Positions 44,440 to 56,869 of a DNA stretch of 64,000 nt are shown in pieces. The position numbers and the translations under genes are program-made. Each line of letters begins with the position of its first letter. The first letter of the stretch is position 1. The stretch is from Malus domestica (Eukaryota; Streptophyta; Magnoliopsida; Rosales; Rosaceae). Location of the stretch: positions 29,503,501 to 29,567,500 of the forward strand of contig NC_091661.1 in NCBI RefSeq assembly GCF_042453785.1, given 5' to 3'. Below the pieces are notes generated by a model. That model had not been told where the DNA came from and made no database searches. It saw only the letters and a program-made list of their open reading frames with translations.

Positions 44440-47200
44440 GCTATACATAATTATAAACTACTAATCATTGCTCCTTAATTATCAAGCCTATATTTGTTTA
44501 TAAGATTGATTAATGATGACATAATTTAACATCTAAAACATATACTTACCGAAGTGCTTACCTGGGAATCAGATCGAACATATATTATGCCCTTGTTAGG
44601 GCATATCTTAGAAACACTAAAACGACATAGTTCAGTCCTAAAATCATTGCAACAATAATTACATTAATTAACGTAAATTTTTAATGGAAAATACAAATTC
44701 ACTGAAACAACCAACACATTAAACCCTAATTACTACAATACATGTTTGTGGAAAAAGGAAATTACAATGCACCCAAACCTATCAAAGCTTATACTTCACC
44801 CTTTTTGTTAATATTGTTATTATTTGTCCATCATAGTTTTCTCAACAACCAACCAAATCGATCAACAAACTGCACATGCAAACGTACAGCTTCATCTAAT
44901 TCTTACCCACCATCATGAATTAACATAAACCAATAACCAACACATGATCTTCATCAGCTGCTTACGCATTCATCATATAACCATAAAACCAAATGCAGAT
45001 ATCTCAGTTCATTCTGCTTGCATGGACATATACGTACACGAACATATATAAATATATATACGTATATAAATGTAAAAGAAATGAAAATTAATAATAATAA
45101 CAGTGACACTTGAGAATGTGAGAGAAATATAAATTAATTCCCGAAAATAGTATGAGCAAATATATTATGAAATTTTCGATTCAGGTAAGGGTACAATGCT
45201 TGGCTACTCAAAAATGATAAAGAGTAAAATCAATACTCCTACTCAAATTTTTCATGTTCAAATCACAGAACCTTGTGTTTATGATCATAACCGTTCATAA
45301 TATAAATCATTCTGTAAATATCATCTCCATAAAAAAATGAATTAAAACTAAGGCCGCTTAGCAAATCTATTATAGTAAATACATAGATGATTCATAATGA
45401 TTTTACCAATTTCATTCATCTGTCTTTATACAGTTCGATAACTAAGCAACTTTAGTTTTAATTGATTTTTTGTATAGACGATATTTATAGAATAAATTAT
45501 AATACAAATGTTTCTGATCATAAATAAGAAGTTCTATGAATCGACAAAGAGTAATTTTTAGTTGGAACTCTTAATTATTATTAGGAAAACTAATGAAAAA
45601 GACTTGAAAACTTTGAGTTTTAACGATAAAGATAAAATAAAGGGTAAAGTGAATAGTAGTAGGTTTGATTTTTTAACGTAAAAATGTGATTTTTCGTTAA
45701 AGTAAACAGTACCGTGAGTTTTTTTGTTAAAACTTCTAATATTATTTGAGTAGTCTAAGTTTTGAGCCTTGGAGTTTGACCAGTAAGCTCAGTCATACCT
45801 GGAGAGAAGAGGCCCACGTAATTATTTTGAAAAGCTAAGAATTTTATGGGCCCTCGAATTTTCTTCCGTCAAAGCAGAAACACTGGCAGGCGGTGCCAAC
45901 TTTGAAACAGTAGGCTGGGCTTCAGAAGGTTCTTTTTTTTTTTTTTTTTTTTTTTTGTGAACTCGAATTGTGTAAATGTGAACCCAACAGAATTCAGAGA
46001 GGAAAATAAATTATCAGTTTAATTAGCAAATCTTACTAGATTATGGTAATCTGTATTTGTGTAGCTTAATCTTAAATAAAAAGCAAATTGGTACAGATAT
46101 GGGAATTTTCGTACTAAATAATTAAAAAAAATTACTTATAGTTTTTATTTGTTAGGTTTACATTGAGTGTTGAACTTAGGTTTACACCATCAATAATGGC
46201 GCCATTGAGTTAGAGTTGGTATGGACAACGCTCATAATATTTGGATACAAAATTCTTGCTTCACCATAAGTTTTTATTTTATTTTAAAGGAGAGTGAAAG
46301 ACTCATAAAGGCATTTCAGCCTCTATCTGTCCACCATTGTATGATTCACCAGCGTCATGAATATGATGCACCATAAGTTCACTTGTAAAGTGATAATAGG
46401 GTTAAGATTAAATTTTTATAATAAATAGCAAAAAGTAATTATGAAAATTAGAAATGGAACTATAGTGGCATTTCAATAAATTTCGAGTGAAAGAAGAAAA
46501 AAATTGCAGTAAGATAAGAATTAAGGTACAAAAAAAAGAAAATGAAGTATTACATACACACGTGGATATGTTATCGTAAAATAGAAACCAATTAAATATA
46601 AAATAATTGTTATTCTCTTGAAGTAACAGTCTTTTAATGAAATTTCATATCTTATTTAACCTCGTTCATTTTTATCTAAGAAAATGAGAAGGTCAATTAT
46701 TGCGATTAATAAGAGAAAGTTCAATGTATTCGACTAAAAATTTCAAGTTCATAATTTTTTAATTAATAAAGTAATTCGAATGGAAAAAAATAGTACGAAT
46801 TGATTTTTGTAAAAGAAATTGAGTGGATTTGGGACATTGTATGCAGATCGTAATAATTGAAAGATGAAGGGTATAATTGTAAAATAAGGAAGCTATATCC
46901 GGTGATACAAAGCGGTGACGTCATACAGAAGCAAAAGTACACCAAACCCTGCAGTCTAGGTGGGCGTTTAGATTTAAGGAATCCGCAACCCTCTTTACTC
47001 AAATGACCATAACACCCTCGAAAAGCGCCCCGCCTGATTGGTCAAAACAGAGTCAATGCACCGACAGCCGATGTAGCGTACACACCGAATCAAAACCCCG
47101 CGAAAGGCAAAGTGCACAAAAACGAGAGCACCGCACGCGCGTGAAAGCAGATTTGGGCGGATTTCACGAAACCTGTGGGCCCCCCGCCACGCCCCTTCCC
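44440..47200. other. Long AT-rich intergenic region and HD-Zip promoter
   Basis: No gene supported. It contains a family-N MITE copy (45585-45745), a T-run of about 30 bases (45930-45957), an (AT/TA)n-like stretch near 45040-45075 and many short AT tracts. The last 200 bp before 47200 become GC-richer (47000-47200), consistent with the proximal promoter of the HD-Zip IV gene. Confidence 0.5.
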
Positions 47201-47207
47201 TTTTCTG

Positions 47208-47244
47208 CCTTTCTCTCTCTCTCTCTCTCTCTCCTCTATATAAT
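47208..47244 (+). promoter_or_regulatory. Y-patch and TATA box of the HD-Zip IV gene
   Basis: A CT-repeat pyrimidine patch (47208-47235) is followed at once by CTATATAATA. GA-rich transcribed leader sequence starts about 30 bp further on. This lies 1.5 kb upstream of the start codon, so a 5' UTR intron is needed: a strong donor GAGACTT|GTAAGT sits at 47507-47513 and an acceptor-like CAATCAG at 48774-48780. Confidence 0.55.
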
Positions 47245-47619
47245 AATATGCGTTTATTGAGAGCTAGAGAGAGAAAGTTTTAGAGAGAGAGAGAGTTTGA
47301 TGTGCATGAGCGAGGAGGGAGGAGGAGGGAGAAGGTGAGGAGGAAGGAAGCAAAAATTGAAGGCATTTGGGGTGTGAAATTTTGGTTCAATCAAGGCATA
47401 GAGTTAGAGAGAAGAAAACGGACAAACAAAAATAATTTAACAAAAAAAGGTGCCATTGACTCTTTTGGATTTTAATTTTTTCTTGTCTGAGAGAAGGAAA
47501 GAGACTTGTAAGTCAGCTGCAAATCTTCAACTTCCTTTGTTTATTGCCATTAATTGTTTTATTTTATTGGTTTAATATATATTTTTGTTTCTAGACTTCA
47601 GACTTCACAGAATCACAGT

Positions 47620-47626
47620 TGCAGAG

Positions 47627-47663
<37 letters not shown>

Positions 47664-47993
47664 CTTCTGTTTTTGTTGTTTGTGGTCGATTATCTATTTT
47701 CCTTGTGAGCAAAGACATGATTTTTTCACTAACAATGTGAAAAATATGATTTATTGTTTGTCTTTTTTTTTTGGTAATATTTGACTGTCATCTCTTCCAC
47801 AGATGGCATAAGAGAGAGAGAGAGAGAGAGAGAGTGAGGGGTGTTGTGAAAATTCATTATAACATTTGGTTGGCTGTGTGACGAGCGAGGGTTTGAGTAT
47901 TTTGCTCGCTGTCAAAGTTAAAAGGTTTAACCTTTTGGCCGTACTGGGTTGGTTTGCATGCCATCCAACTATATATCTGTAACTTTATAGATT

Positions 47994-48043
<50 letters not shown>

Positions 48044-48705
48044 AGGGAGGGCAGAGAGAGAGAGAGAGGCAGGGAGGTCCACCGAGTCTATTTTTATGCT
48101 TGGATTTGGTAATTATGTAATCCAAAAGTCGCAAGTGTAATAGTGTGAATAAGATAAGCTTTTTCTTTCTTCCCTTTCAACTTTTTGTGCTTGTTTGTTA
48201 TCCTTTTCGGCTTATCCTTCTGCCATTTTAGAGACCCTTTTGGAGTTAACCATTTCCTTTGTTGGGTATTTTCCAATCCTGCCAAACAATTAGGGTTTGT
48301 TCTCATGGTATTTGGAGGAAGGAAAGAGATGGGAGAGGAAAGGGAATTGTGGTTGTGTGTGAACTGGAAATCAGAAAATAAAGGGGTTTTCTAACTTTTC
48401 TGTCCTGTTGCTCTTTTTCTATCCTTTATCGGTAAACAGATTCTAGAGAGAGAGAGAGAGCGTATGTGTGTGTATGTGATGCATGGGGGTTGACAAAGGA
48501 AGCAGATTTTTCTTCTGTTTCTACTTGGAATGCAATTCCCACTTTTTTCAGTCTTTGGTTTAATCTGGCAATTTCTTGGCTAAAAGGTCAATGATTTAGA
48601 ATAAAAAAAATCAAAAGTATGTACCCTTTGTGAAAGTGATAGTGATTTCGTTTCATGGCTATGAAACCCTGCACAGCCAGCTGAGAGAGAGAGAGAGAGA
48701 GAGTC
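47620..48705. repeat. Cluster of AT and GA microsatellites in the HD-Zip 5' UTR intron
   Basis: (AT)n at about 47627-47660, (GA)n at 47810-47834, a long (GA)n at 47997-48032 with interrupted GA to 48070, and shorter GA runs at 48444-48460 and 48683-48702. Confidence 0.85.
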
Positions 48706-48799
48706 TAACTAACAGTCAATAAATTCAGAGAAAAGCTATAGAGTCTTAAAAGGGTTTCAAAGTTTCAATATTTTCAATCAGTTTTTTTCACAAATTTTG

Positions 48800-51700
48800 A
48801 TGAGTTTGGGAGGTTTGATCAGTAGCAGTGGGGGTGGAAATAGTGGAGGTGGGAGGGCAAGAGTTGTGGCTGAAATTGCTCCACATGCCCCCTCCTTGAT
48901 GCCCAGTGGCACCATTGCACACCCACGCTTCCACCCTTCTTCCCCAATCCCCAATTCAATGCAGATTTCCTCCTCTGCCCTCTCTCTCTCCATTGTATGC
49001 TGCTTTCTCTCTCTAGAAATCAATCACCTTTTCCCCTGATTCATGCTTCAAAACCCCATTGTTTGTTTTGTTTTCTGGTTTTTAGATGTTGTTGTTGATG
49101 ATGTTTCTGTTTGTGTCTGTGGTCTTTTGATGGTGTTGATGATGTTCCTGTTGGTGTTTGGCTTGTGCAGCAGAAGATGGACGGTCACGGTGAACTTGGT
49201 TTCGCTGAGAATTTCGACCCCGGGATCATCGGAAGGCTGAGGGATGATGAGTACGAGAGCAGGTCGGGGAGTGATAACTTTGAGGGCGCATCTGGGGATG
49301 ATCAGGACGGCGGCGGCGGCGGCGACCAACCGCCGAGGAAGAAAAAGTACCATAGGCACACTCCTAACCAAATCCAAGAACTTGAAAAGTATGTTTTTTT
49401 TCTTCTCTCAAATCCTTAATTTTGTCAAAAAGTTTTTTGTTTTTTTGGGTGTTTTGTTTGAGATTGTGGACTTGATTTGTAATAGGTTTGCTTGTCTGTT
49501 GTTGTTGTGTAGCTTTTTCAAAGAGTGTCCTCATCCGGATGAGAAGCAAAGGTCGGAGCTCAGCCGTCGTCTCGGCTTAGAGACGAAGCAAGTCAAGTTC
49601 TGGTTTCAAAACAGAAGAACTCAGATGAAGGTTATTGTCACGTTACTTGGCTACTTTGTGGTTTGTTGGTAATTTAATTTAGTATTTTGTTAGATTTGGT
49701 GTTTGATTTTGTGAATGATGGAAATGTTAATTTGTAATTTTGAATCAGACACAACTTGAACGCCACGAGAATATTATTCTCAGGCAAGAGAATGACAAGC
49801 TGAGAGCTGAGAATGGTGTGATAAAGGATGCTATGTCAAACCCGGTTTGCAACAATTGTGGTGGTCCGGCCATTCCTGGGCAAATATCGTTTGAGGAACA
49901 CCAACTTAGGATTGAGAATGCTCGACTCAAGGATGAACTGAACCGCATATGTACTCTCACGAACAAGTTCTTGGGCAGGCCCATCTCCTCCTTGGGCAAT
50001 GCATCCTCCGGTTTGGAACTTGGTGTTGGAAGAACTGGGATGGGTGGTATGAATGCTGTAGGCGCTGAGTTGCCGCTGGGGCTTGATTTAGGAGATGGGA
50101 TTTCAAGCTCTTCCCCTATGATGCCTCTCGTTAAGACCTGTTCAGGCATGATGGGGAATGAAGTACCATTTGAGAGATCTATGTACATAGATCTTGCATT
50201 GGCAGCTATGGATGAATTGGTGAAGATGGCTCAGGTAGATAGCCCCTTGTGGATCAAAAGTTCAGATGGGACAGATATATTGAACCTTGAAGAGTATCGG
50301 GCATTTTCTTGCATTGGTATGAAACCTAGCAGCTTTGTAACTGAAGCCACTAGGGACACTTGTGTCATATTACTAAACAGCTTGGCTCTCGTTGAGACAT
50401 TGATGGATGCGGTATGCTATCATACTCTTTGTTTCATGAAGCTTTTGATTATTTATCCTGGCTTATATGTTAGACTGTTAGCATGAGGATTGATAAATAT
50501 TGAAGTCGTTAAGATTTGAACGTTGGAGTTCATTGATTCAGATGATATGTTTAGTCTCTTGATTAATTTTGACTATCTTCCAAAAAAATAGAATAATATT
50601 TGAAGCTGAAGTGTTTGAAACCATTTTTTTTTCTTTGAGTAGAATCGATGGGCGGAAATGTTTCAGTGTTTGGTTGCTCGAGCCTCCACTATTGATATGA
50701 TATCCAACGGCATGGGTGGGACTAGAAATGGTGCTCTTCAAGTGGTATGTATCTCATTGCTCTTCTCTCTTATCCACCTTCTCTTTCTCCTGATGAAAAT
50801 TTGGAACTCGTTATGATCTTGTTCTGTAGATGCACGCTGAGCTTCAAATGCTATCCCCGTTGGTCCCTGTTCGTCCACTGAAGTTCCTCCGTTTCTGCAA
50901 GCAACATGCCGAGGGTGTTTGGGCCGTAGTTGATGTTTCTCTTGACATCAATCAAGAAGGTTCCAATACAAACCCGTTTTGGAACTGCCGGAGGCTTCCT
51001 TCCGGATGCATTGTGCAAGATATGCCTAGTAATTGCTCCAAGGTAATTATAGCCGATGCCCTTCTTTACTTGTTACATTTAACTTTCCATCCAATCTTAT
51101 GGTTATTTCTGCGAGTTAAATATGGTTGTTGAGTTACATAATTCGAGCTTGTTGAGAACACAACAAGGTGAAATTATTATGGGCAGTTAAATTCCCAGAC
51201 CTAGACTTGTGCTTCCAAGAGTTTACGCTCTCAATATCACCCAACAAAATTGCTTTCTCTTTGATGAGATTGCTCCTCTTGTAATGCACAGGACTTCACC
51301 TAGAAACCGGTACTCTATTAGTATTTTACTGAAGAAGATGCTTCTTCCTTTTTCTTAATGTATAGTCTTCGAATTTCGAAGCCAGGGTTGCTCATTGTCT
51401 GTATTTAATTAGCTTACTGCTGCTCTAAGAGATGAGAAAATCAAGAATGCTCCCAGTTTAATAGTAGAGAATCGTCGTATCTATTTCCGCGTCAAAAATA
51501 TAAGAGCCTGTTTGGTATTTATTTGAATCCAACTTTTTAAACTCAAAACAAATTTCAAGTTTTAGGTCTCAAAAACTTGTTTGGTAGGATTATTTTCAAA
51601 AACTGAACTCAAGACTAACTCAAAAATATAGTCTATTATCTAAAAATATAAAAAGTAAGTTTTTAGAGTTTTTAAACTTAAACTCACTCATTTCTTTTCT

Positions 51701-53806
51701 CTCCCTCCTCCCCTCTCACTCCAAATATATCTCTCTTTTATTCTCTCTCTCACCCTTCTCTTTCTTTTTTTTACCTTTTTCATCTCTCCTCGAATCCGCA
51801 CTCTTCATTCTCTCGGTTCTTGTTCTCACTCCTCTTCCTCTCTATATCCTCCGATCCTCTCACTTTTTTCTCTTTCCTCCAATTATCTCTTACTTTCTTT
51901 CCTCCTCTATCCTCTTTCTCTCTCAGACCCTCTCTTTTTGGATCTCTTTGTCTAGTTTAAGTTGTAAGATTTAGAATTTTTAAATCGCAAACCAAACAAG
52001 TTTTTGAGTCTTAAAGAAAATTGTTTTCAAGAAAAATTCTTAAGAAATGTTTTGAGAAATTATAAAAAAATTTAAATAGGATACCAAACAAGCCCTAAGA
52101 TCTCCATAAATCCTTATGTGCAGGTGGAAGTAAAACCCTTGGAAGTTTCAATTTTTGTAACATAAACTAAGTATTTGATGCTTCTATTCCTATCTCTCTT
52201 TCTGTCTTCAGTGTTTTCTTTATCGTCCATGAGACAGAATGACCTGGATCCAGTTTCATTTTGTTATATATTGAATTCCATGCAATGTGATTTTCTGTAC
52301 ACTATTTTATCATATTGTTCGCTTCTCCACAAGCCACAGTTTTGACTTTTACGCTTTATGTTTTCCTCAAACTTGTTTGCTGCACATTTAGTTTATAATC
52401 CGTTTTTTGTTTCATGTCAACAAATCTCTAGGTGATATTATCTCGACCCTCATTGTCTTTCTCTGATCGGTCCTTCTCTCTCACTCTCTCTCTCCCTCTC
52501 TCCCTCTCTCTTACTCACAGACACACTTTCATGCACATGGCAATGTTTTTGGTTGTTGAAAAAATGTTTGAATTCGAACTTGGCAGTATGCGACAATTTC
52601 TTCTTTGCTAAGTGTGAAAGCTGAAAAGGGTCACTTTGGTAAATTCGTGAGGTGGCTGCATGGCCTGATTGATCATAAAACAAGGAGCAGTTAAAAACTC
52701 AGTTTTTTTTCATTTTATTTTTGTAGGTGACATGGATAGAACATACTGAATATGATGAGAATGTCGTCCACCACCTCTTCCGGGAATCACTGCGTTCGGG
52801 TATGGGCTTTGGTGCACACAGGTGGCTTGCCACTCTGCAAAGGCAATTTGAAAGCCTGGCATTCCTCATTTCGTCTGCCAACTCCAGTGAAGATCACTCA
52901 GGTCACCCCACTGCCTTCGATTACATTTCTCTAACAAATACGCGATGTCTCATATTCTGTATTCTGACAAATACGTATGTTCAACAGGGATAGGTGTCAA
53001 CGGTAAGAAAAGCATGCTAAAGCTTGCACAGCGTATGGTGGATAACTTCTGTGCTGGGATTTCTGCCTCGTCTGTGCGCAAGTGGGACAAACTTTGCTTT
53101 GAAAATGTTAGTGAAGATACGAGGGTTATGGCCCGGAAGAGTATGAATGACCCCGGCGAGCCACCAGGGATTGTGTTGAGTGTTGCAACAACTGTTTGGG
53201 TTCCGGTATCAAGGCATAGGGTGTTTGAGTTTTTGCGAGACGAACAGTTTAGGAAGGAATGGGACATTCTGTCCAGCAATGTTCCAATGCAACGCATTGT
53301 CCAAATTGCGAAGGGCCAAGGAGGTGCCAATAGTGTTTCTCTTCTTCGTGCTAACGTGAGTCTTCTATTACTTTTCTACTCTCTTCCCATATAAACCAGT
53401 TCTCTTATTTTGTGTGTTATTTTCCTGATTTCAGGAGACAAATGCCAACGACAGTAACATGCTGATATTGCAAGAGACGTGGACTGACCCTTCGGGCTCA
53501 CTTGTAGTGTATGCACCAGTTGACACTGAATCAATAAATGTCGTGATGCGCGGTGGAGATTCTGCTTATGTAGCTCTTCTGCCATCAGGGTTTGCAATCC
53601 TTCCCGGTGGCCCACCTGGCTATGAAGTGGTCAAATCTGAAGGCAATGGCAGTGATGGCAGCAACGGATGTTTGCTGACTGTTGCATTCCAAATTCTGGT
53701 TAGCAGCCTTCCGACGGCCAAAATCAACATGGAGTCGGTTGAGACAGTCAGCACTCTCATATCTTGCACCATTCAGAAGATAAAATCGTCTCTTCAAGCA
53801 GCATAG
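48800..53806 (+). CDS. HD-Zip class IV homeodomain-START transcription factor (ANL2/HDG1-like)
   Basis: Nine coding exons: 48800-48994, 49171-49388, 49513-49630, 49749-50411, 50643-50744, 50830-51042, 52727-52901, 52988-53355 and 53435-53806, giving 807 residues in frame. The start is ATG 48800 ([13 protein letters not shown]), matching the N-terminus of ANL2-like proteins. Domains: acidic/Gly-rich region with [19 protein letters not shown], homeodomain (about 118-177, [29 protein letters not shown]), zipper-loop-zipper with the CNNCGG loop (about 178-250), START domain (about 320-550, [33 protein letters not shown]) and the C-terminal HD-START associated domain ([32 protein letters not shown]). 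These bind L1-box-type DNA and control epidermal identity, anthocyanin and cuticle. Intron 6 is 1.7 kb and carries a Harbinger-like MITE. Exon 2 begins at a CAGCAG tandem acceptor. Looks intact. Confidence 0.95.
51504..52095. mobile_element. PIF/Harbinger-like MITE in HD-Zip intron 6, 592 bp
   Basis: Ends GAGCCTGTTTGGTAT and (reverse-complemented) GGGCTTGTTTGGTAT are flanked by TAA on both sides (51501-51503, 52096-52098). The interior is pyrimidine-rich in the middle (51680-51950) with AT-rich arms. No transposase. Confidence 0.75.
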
Positions 53807-53816
53807 TGTTTGGAAG

Positions 53817-53838
53817 ACCATGCATGCATGCATGCATG
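53817..53838. repeat. (CATG)n run in the HD-Zip 3' UTR
   Basis: About five CATG units (CCATGCATGCATGCATGC) start 11 bp after the stop codon. Confidence 0.85.
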
Positions 53839-54320
53839 CCTACCTGCTTAGCTTTTGTTTTTGCGTTTTGCGTTTTGGAAACAGAAATATATGATACATG
53901 GGAGAACGTAAGAGGATTAGAAATGGATGTGATATATAGTGAAAGAGGTCGAGATTGAAAGGTTTTGCGAACAGGGGTTTCGAGTCAAGAACGAACCGCT
54001 TTTAAAGAATTTCTGTGTGGTAAATTGCTTAGTTGGGTTTTTGGTGTGGTTTTGAACTTGGAAGAACAATAGTTCGTTGGTTCGGGTATTGACTCTGTGG
54101 ACCCGAGGGTTCGAACTTTGAAGGCAGCCTCAGCTCGGTCTGAGTTTTAAAGAAACACTGAAATTGTTGGAAGGAACCTTTCGTTTCTGCTAATGGTTAT
54201 ATTTTGGATTTTGGAAGACAAATTTTGCTTGGTTTGCTTTTCCTCTAGTTTTTTTTTTTTTTTATACTCTGGTTCTCTTGTTAATTTAAATGTTGAATGC
54301 TAATCTCCTTTTGTCTAAAC

Positions 54321-54741
54321 TGTTGGAACCCTATTGGACTCTAAACTTATCTCATTAGGGTTTTGAGTTTAGTTGAAACTGGAATCAGTTAGAGTTAATA
54401 GTTGATTAAGTCTTCTTTCCTTTAAAGTAGGACAATAAGGTTAAACATGTTGGTGAGTGGATATCCCACGTTGGAGTGTGAATGGGCGTACAGTTTTGCC
54501 AAGCAGTTTCTGTGATAGGTGGAAACGGTTGTGGTTATACGTCTATAAAATGGTTTAGTCCTTGCTCAAGAGAAATACGTTCTTTTAGCAACTAGCCCTA
54601 TTCTAGTGCGAACATAAGGTTCTCATTGAGTAGAAGACTCTTCCTCGATCATTCAGTAATGGCTTCATCAAGATTTGTGTGTTCTTTCATCCCCTGTATT
54701 AGGTTGTAATCTATGCATGTGACTAACGATAAATTCCAACA
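54321..54741 (+). mobile_element. Solo LTR, 421 bp
   Basis: It starts TGTTGGAACCC and ends AAATTCCAACA, with a perfect 5-bp target duplication TAAAC (54316-54320 and 54742-54746). It carries a TATA-like CTATAAAATGG near 54544. No partner LTR or internal region: whole as a solo LTR. Superfamily not certain; the TGTTGGAA...TTCCAACA termini are common in Copia LTRs. Confidence 0.85.
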
Positions 54742-54746
54742 TAAAC

Positions 54747-54950
54747 CACCACGAAGTAACCCAGTTGTTAGTGACGAATTTCAGGTTCGTATTCCACAGA
54801 CATATCCTGTGTTTGATTTCTGGTGTTGTTGAATTACACAATGATGGTCAAGGAGAGGCTAAAATGCCTACGTGAGTCTTCTCGGTAATCGAAATGGTGG
54901 AATGTCGTGGCGAAGCCACTAGCTGGTCCCCCTCTTAAGAAAAAAAATCT
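54747..54950 (+). repeat. tRNA-derived SINE (family B) abutting the solo LTR
   Basis: Shares GAGTCTTCTCGGTAATCGAAATGGTGGA and the CAGGTTCGTATTCC (box B-like) with the SINE at 33588-33785. It ends in an A8 run near 54943. It begins right at the LTR's target duplication. Confidence 0.55.
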
Positions 54951-55522
54951 CCTTTTGTCTCTCTTTTACCTTAATCACCAATTGCAGAATTTTAATAAAA
55001 TTACTTAGACGGACAATAAATCATGATTTATGCATGACTCATTCAAAGGCTGACCAAGTTTCAAACGAGGATAAACAAACAACTCATTATCAAACGGTAT
55101 GTACTCTTTGATATGCCTCTGAGCGGTCTGTTGCACAATGTTATGTGAACAAGTTAAAAACACCTAATATTTTATTATTTGTTTGGAACGTCACAGTCTC
55201 ATCGTCTAAAATGAGAACTAGGCGGAGTTTCAAACAATTGAAGGCCCAAAATAAAACCGTGGCCCAAATTTCCTAAATACTATTTTCTAGCCCAATTTTC
55301 AAAAGCAGTCCTTCAAATCCAATGCTAACATAGTTTCGCATTCGCGCCTTACAACTTCCAGTAATTCATCATTTCCCCACAACATTTCAAGCTCTCTTCC
55401 ATTTAACCCCCAATAGGCCCACTAATTTCCCATTTTCCCTCGCCGGTCGTCTCCTACCTTCGCAGCATCGTCCGTCATCCCCAAAAACCCTGCGCAAAAC
55501 CCTAAACCCCCAGCCACCCAAA
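54951..55522. other. Spacer and promoter of the PORR gene
   Basis: Nothing recognised apart from the 5' flank and leader of the PORR gene (CT-rich from about 55330). Confidence 0.4.
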
Positions 55523-56869
55523 ATGCGCATATTCTTAACCTACTCATCCAATTTCTTGAACCCCAAGTCAAAAACCCTAAACCCCATCACTTTCCTCCTC
55601 TGCAATCTCACCCCGACCCGACCCAAATCGCAGTCGACCTCCATCCCCAGAAAACAAGCCAGAATCCGCGACCACGGCTACGACAACTACATGGAAATCG
55701 AAAAGAAAACCCGAAAAGTCCTCAAATTTCAGGACCTCATCCTGTCGCAGCCCAACCAAATCATCCAAGTCTCCCGCCTCGACCTCCTCGCCCGCCGCTT
55801 CGGCTTCAAGCAGCACGAGGCCGGCGTTTTCGTGCTCAAATTCCCCCACGTTTTCGAGATTTACGAGCACCCGGTTCAGCGGATCCTCTACTGCCGGTTG
55901 ACCCGAAAAGCCCACCTCCAGATTGAGCAGGAGAAGCAGGCGCTGGTGGCACAAACTCCTGACGCCGTCACCCGCCTGAGAAAGCTCCTGATGATGTCCA
56001 ACACCGGGCGGCTCCGCCTCGAGCATGTTCGGATTGCGAGGGCGGAGTTTGGGCTGCCGGATGATTTCGAGTACTCGGTAATTCTCAAACACCCTGAATA
56101 CTTTAGATTGTTTGATGCTGAGGAAACTAGGAACAAGTACATTGAGGTTGTTGAGAAAGATTGTAGCTTATCTTCTTGTGCAATTGAGAAACTTAGGGAG
56201 ATTGAGTATAGGGAGAGAGGGATTGATGCCGAGGATATAAGGTTTTCGTTTATTGTGAATTTTCCACCCGGGTTTAAGATTGGGAAGTACTATAGGATTG
56301 CCGTCTGGAAATGGCAGAGACTTCCGTATTGGTCTCCGTACGAGGATGTTTCTGGTTATGACTTGAGGTCGATTGAGGCGCAGAAGCGGATGGAGAAGAG
56401 AGCGGTCGCTGTGATTCATGAACTGCTGTCGTTGACGGTGGAGAAGAAGATCACATTGGAGAGGATTGCTCATTTTAGAATGGTGATGAATTTGCCGAAT
56501 AAGTTGAAAGAGTTTCTGCTTCAGCATCAGGGGATTTTCTATATTTCAACTAGAGGGAATCACGGGAAGCTTCATACGGTGTTTCTAAGGGAGGCTTATA
56601 AGAAGGGTGAGTTGATAGAACCAAATGATTTGTATTTGGCGAGAAGGAAATTGGCTGAGTTGGTTTTGATTAGCCCTAGGAAGGCGAGAATGGACAGCGA
56701 ATTGGTTAGTTACCACAGAGATTGGGAAGATGATGAGATGGGGCACATTGGAAGAGAACGCATTGTGAATGGTTTTGAGGATTTAGGAGGCGGGGATGAT
56801 GTTAGGCGAGAGAGGGATGTGGAGGGTGGTACGAAATCAGATAGTGGTAGTAATTATGACTCTGATTGA
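55523..56869 (+). CDS. PORR-domain organelle RNA-binding protein (WTF1/RPD1-like splicing factor)
   Basis: A single exon of 448 residues. Residues 1-45 are rich in Ser/Thr/Asn/Pro with Arg/Lys and almost no acid (LTYSSNFLNPKSKTLNP), a good mitochondrial or plastid targeting peptide. From about 65 to 400 is a PORR (plant organelle RNA recognition) domain: VSRLDLLARRFGFKQHEAGVF, KFPHVFEIYEHP, RLRKLLMMSNTGRLRLEHV, GLPDDFEYSVILKHPEYFRL, FPPGFKIGKYYRIAVWKWQRLPYWSPYED, LPNKLKEFLLQHQGIFYISTRGN and VFLREAYKKGELIEPNDL. The C-terminus is acidic and Gly-rich. PORR proteins such as WTF1 and WTF9 bind group II introns and support their splicing in plastids or mitochondria. The exact paralogue and organelle are not settled; mitochondrion is my preference. 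Lack of introns is usual for the family. Confidence 0.92.
   Translation: MRIFLTYSSNFLNPKSKTLNPITFLLCNLTPTRPKSQSTSIPRKQARIRDHGYDNYMEIEKKTRKVLKFQDLILSQPNQIIQVSRLDLLARRFGFKQHEAGVFVLKFPHVFEIYEHPVQRILYCRLTRKAHLQIEQEKQALVAQTPDAVTRLRKLLMMSNTGRLRLEHVRIARAEFGLPDDFEYSVILKHPEYFRLFDAEETRNKYIEVVEKDCSLSSCAIEKLREIEYRERGIDAEDIRFSFIVNFPPGFKIGKYYRIAVWKWQRLPYWSPYEDVSGYDLRSIEAQKRMEKRAVAVIHELLSLTVEKKITLERIAHFRMVMNLPNKLKEFLLQHQGIFYISTRGNHGKLHTVFLREAYKKGELIEPNDLYLARRKLAELVLISPRKARMDSELVSYHRDWEDDEMGHIGRERIVNGFEDLGGGDDVRRERDVEGGTKSDSGSNYDSD

Noticed and set aside
48797-48802. Start one codon earlier for the HD-Zip protein
   Set aside because: The earlier codon is TTG; ATG at 48800 is the first real start and fits ANL2-like proteins.
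55577-56092. 171-residue antisense frame inside the PORR gene
   Set aside because: Shadow of the sense codons; the sense strand has a clear family match.
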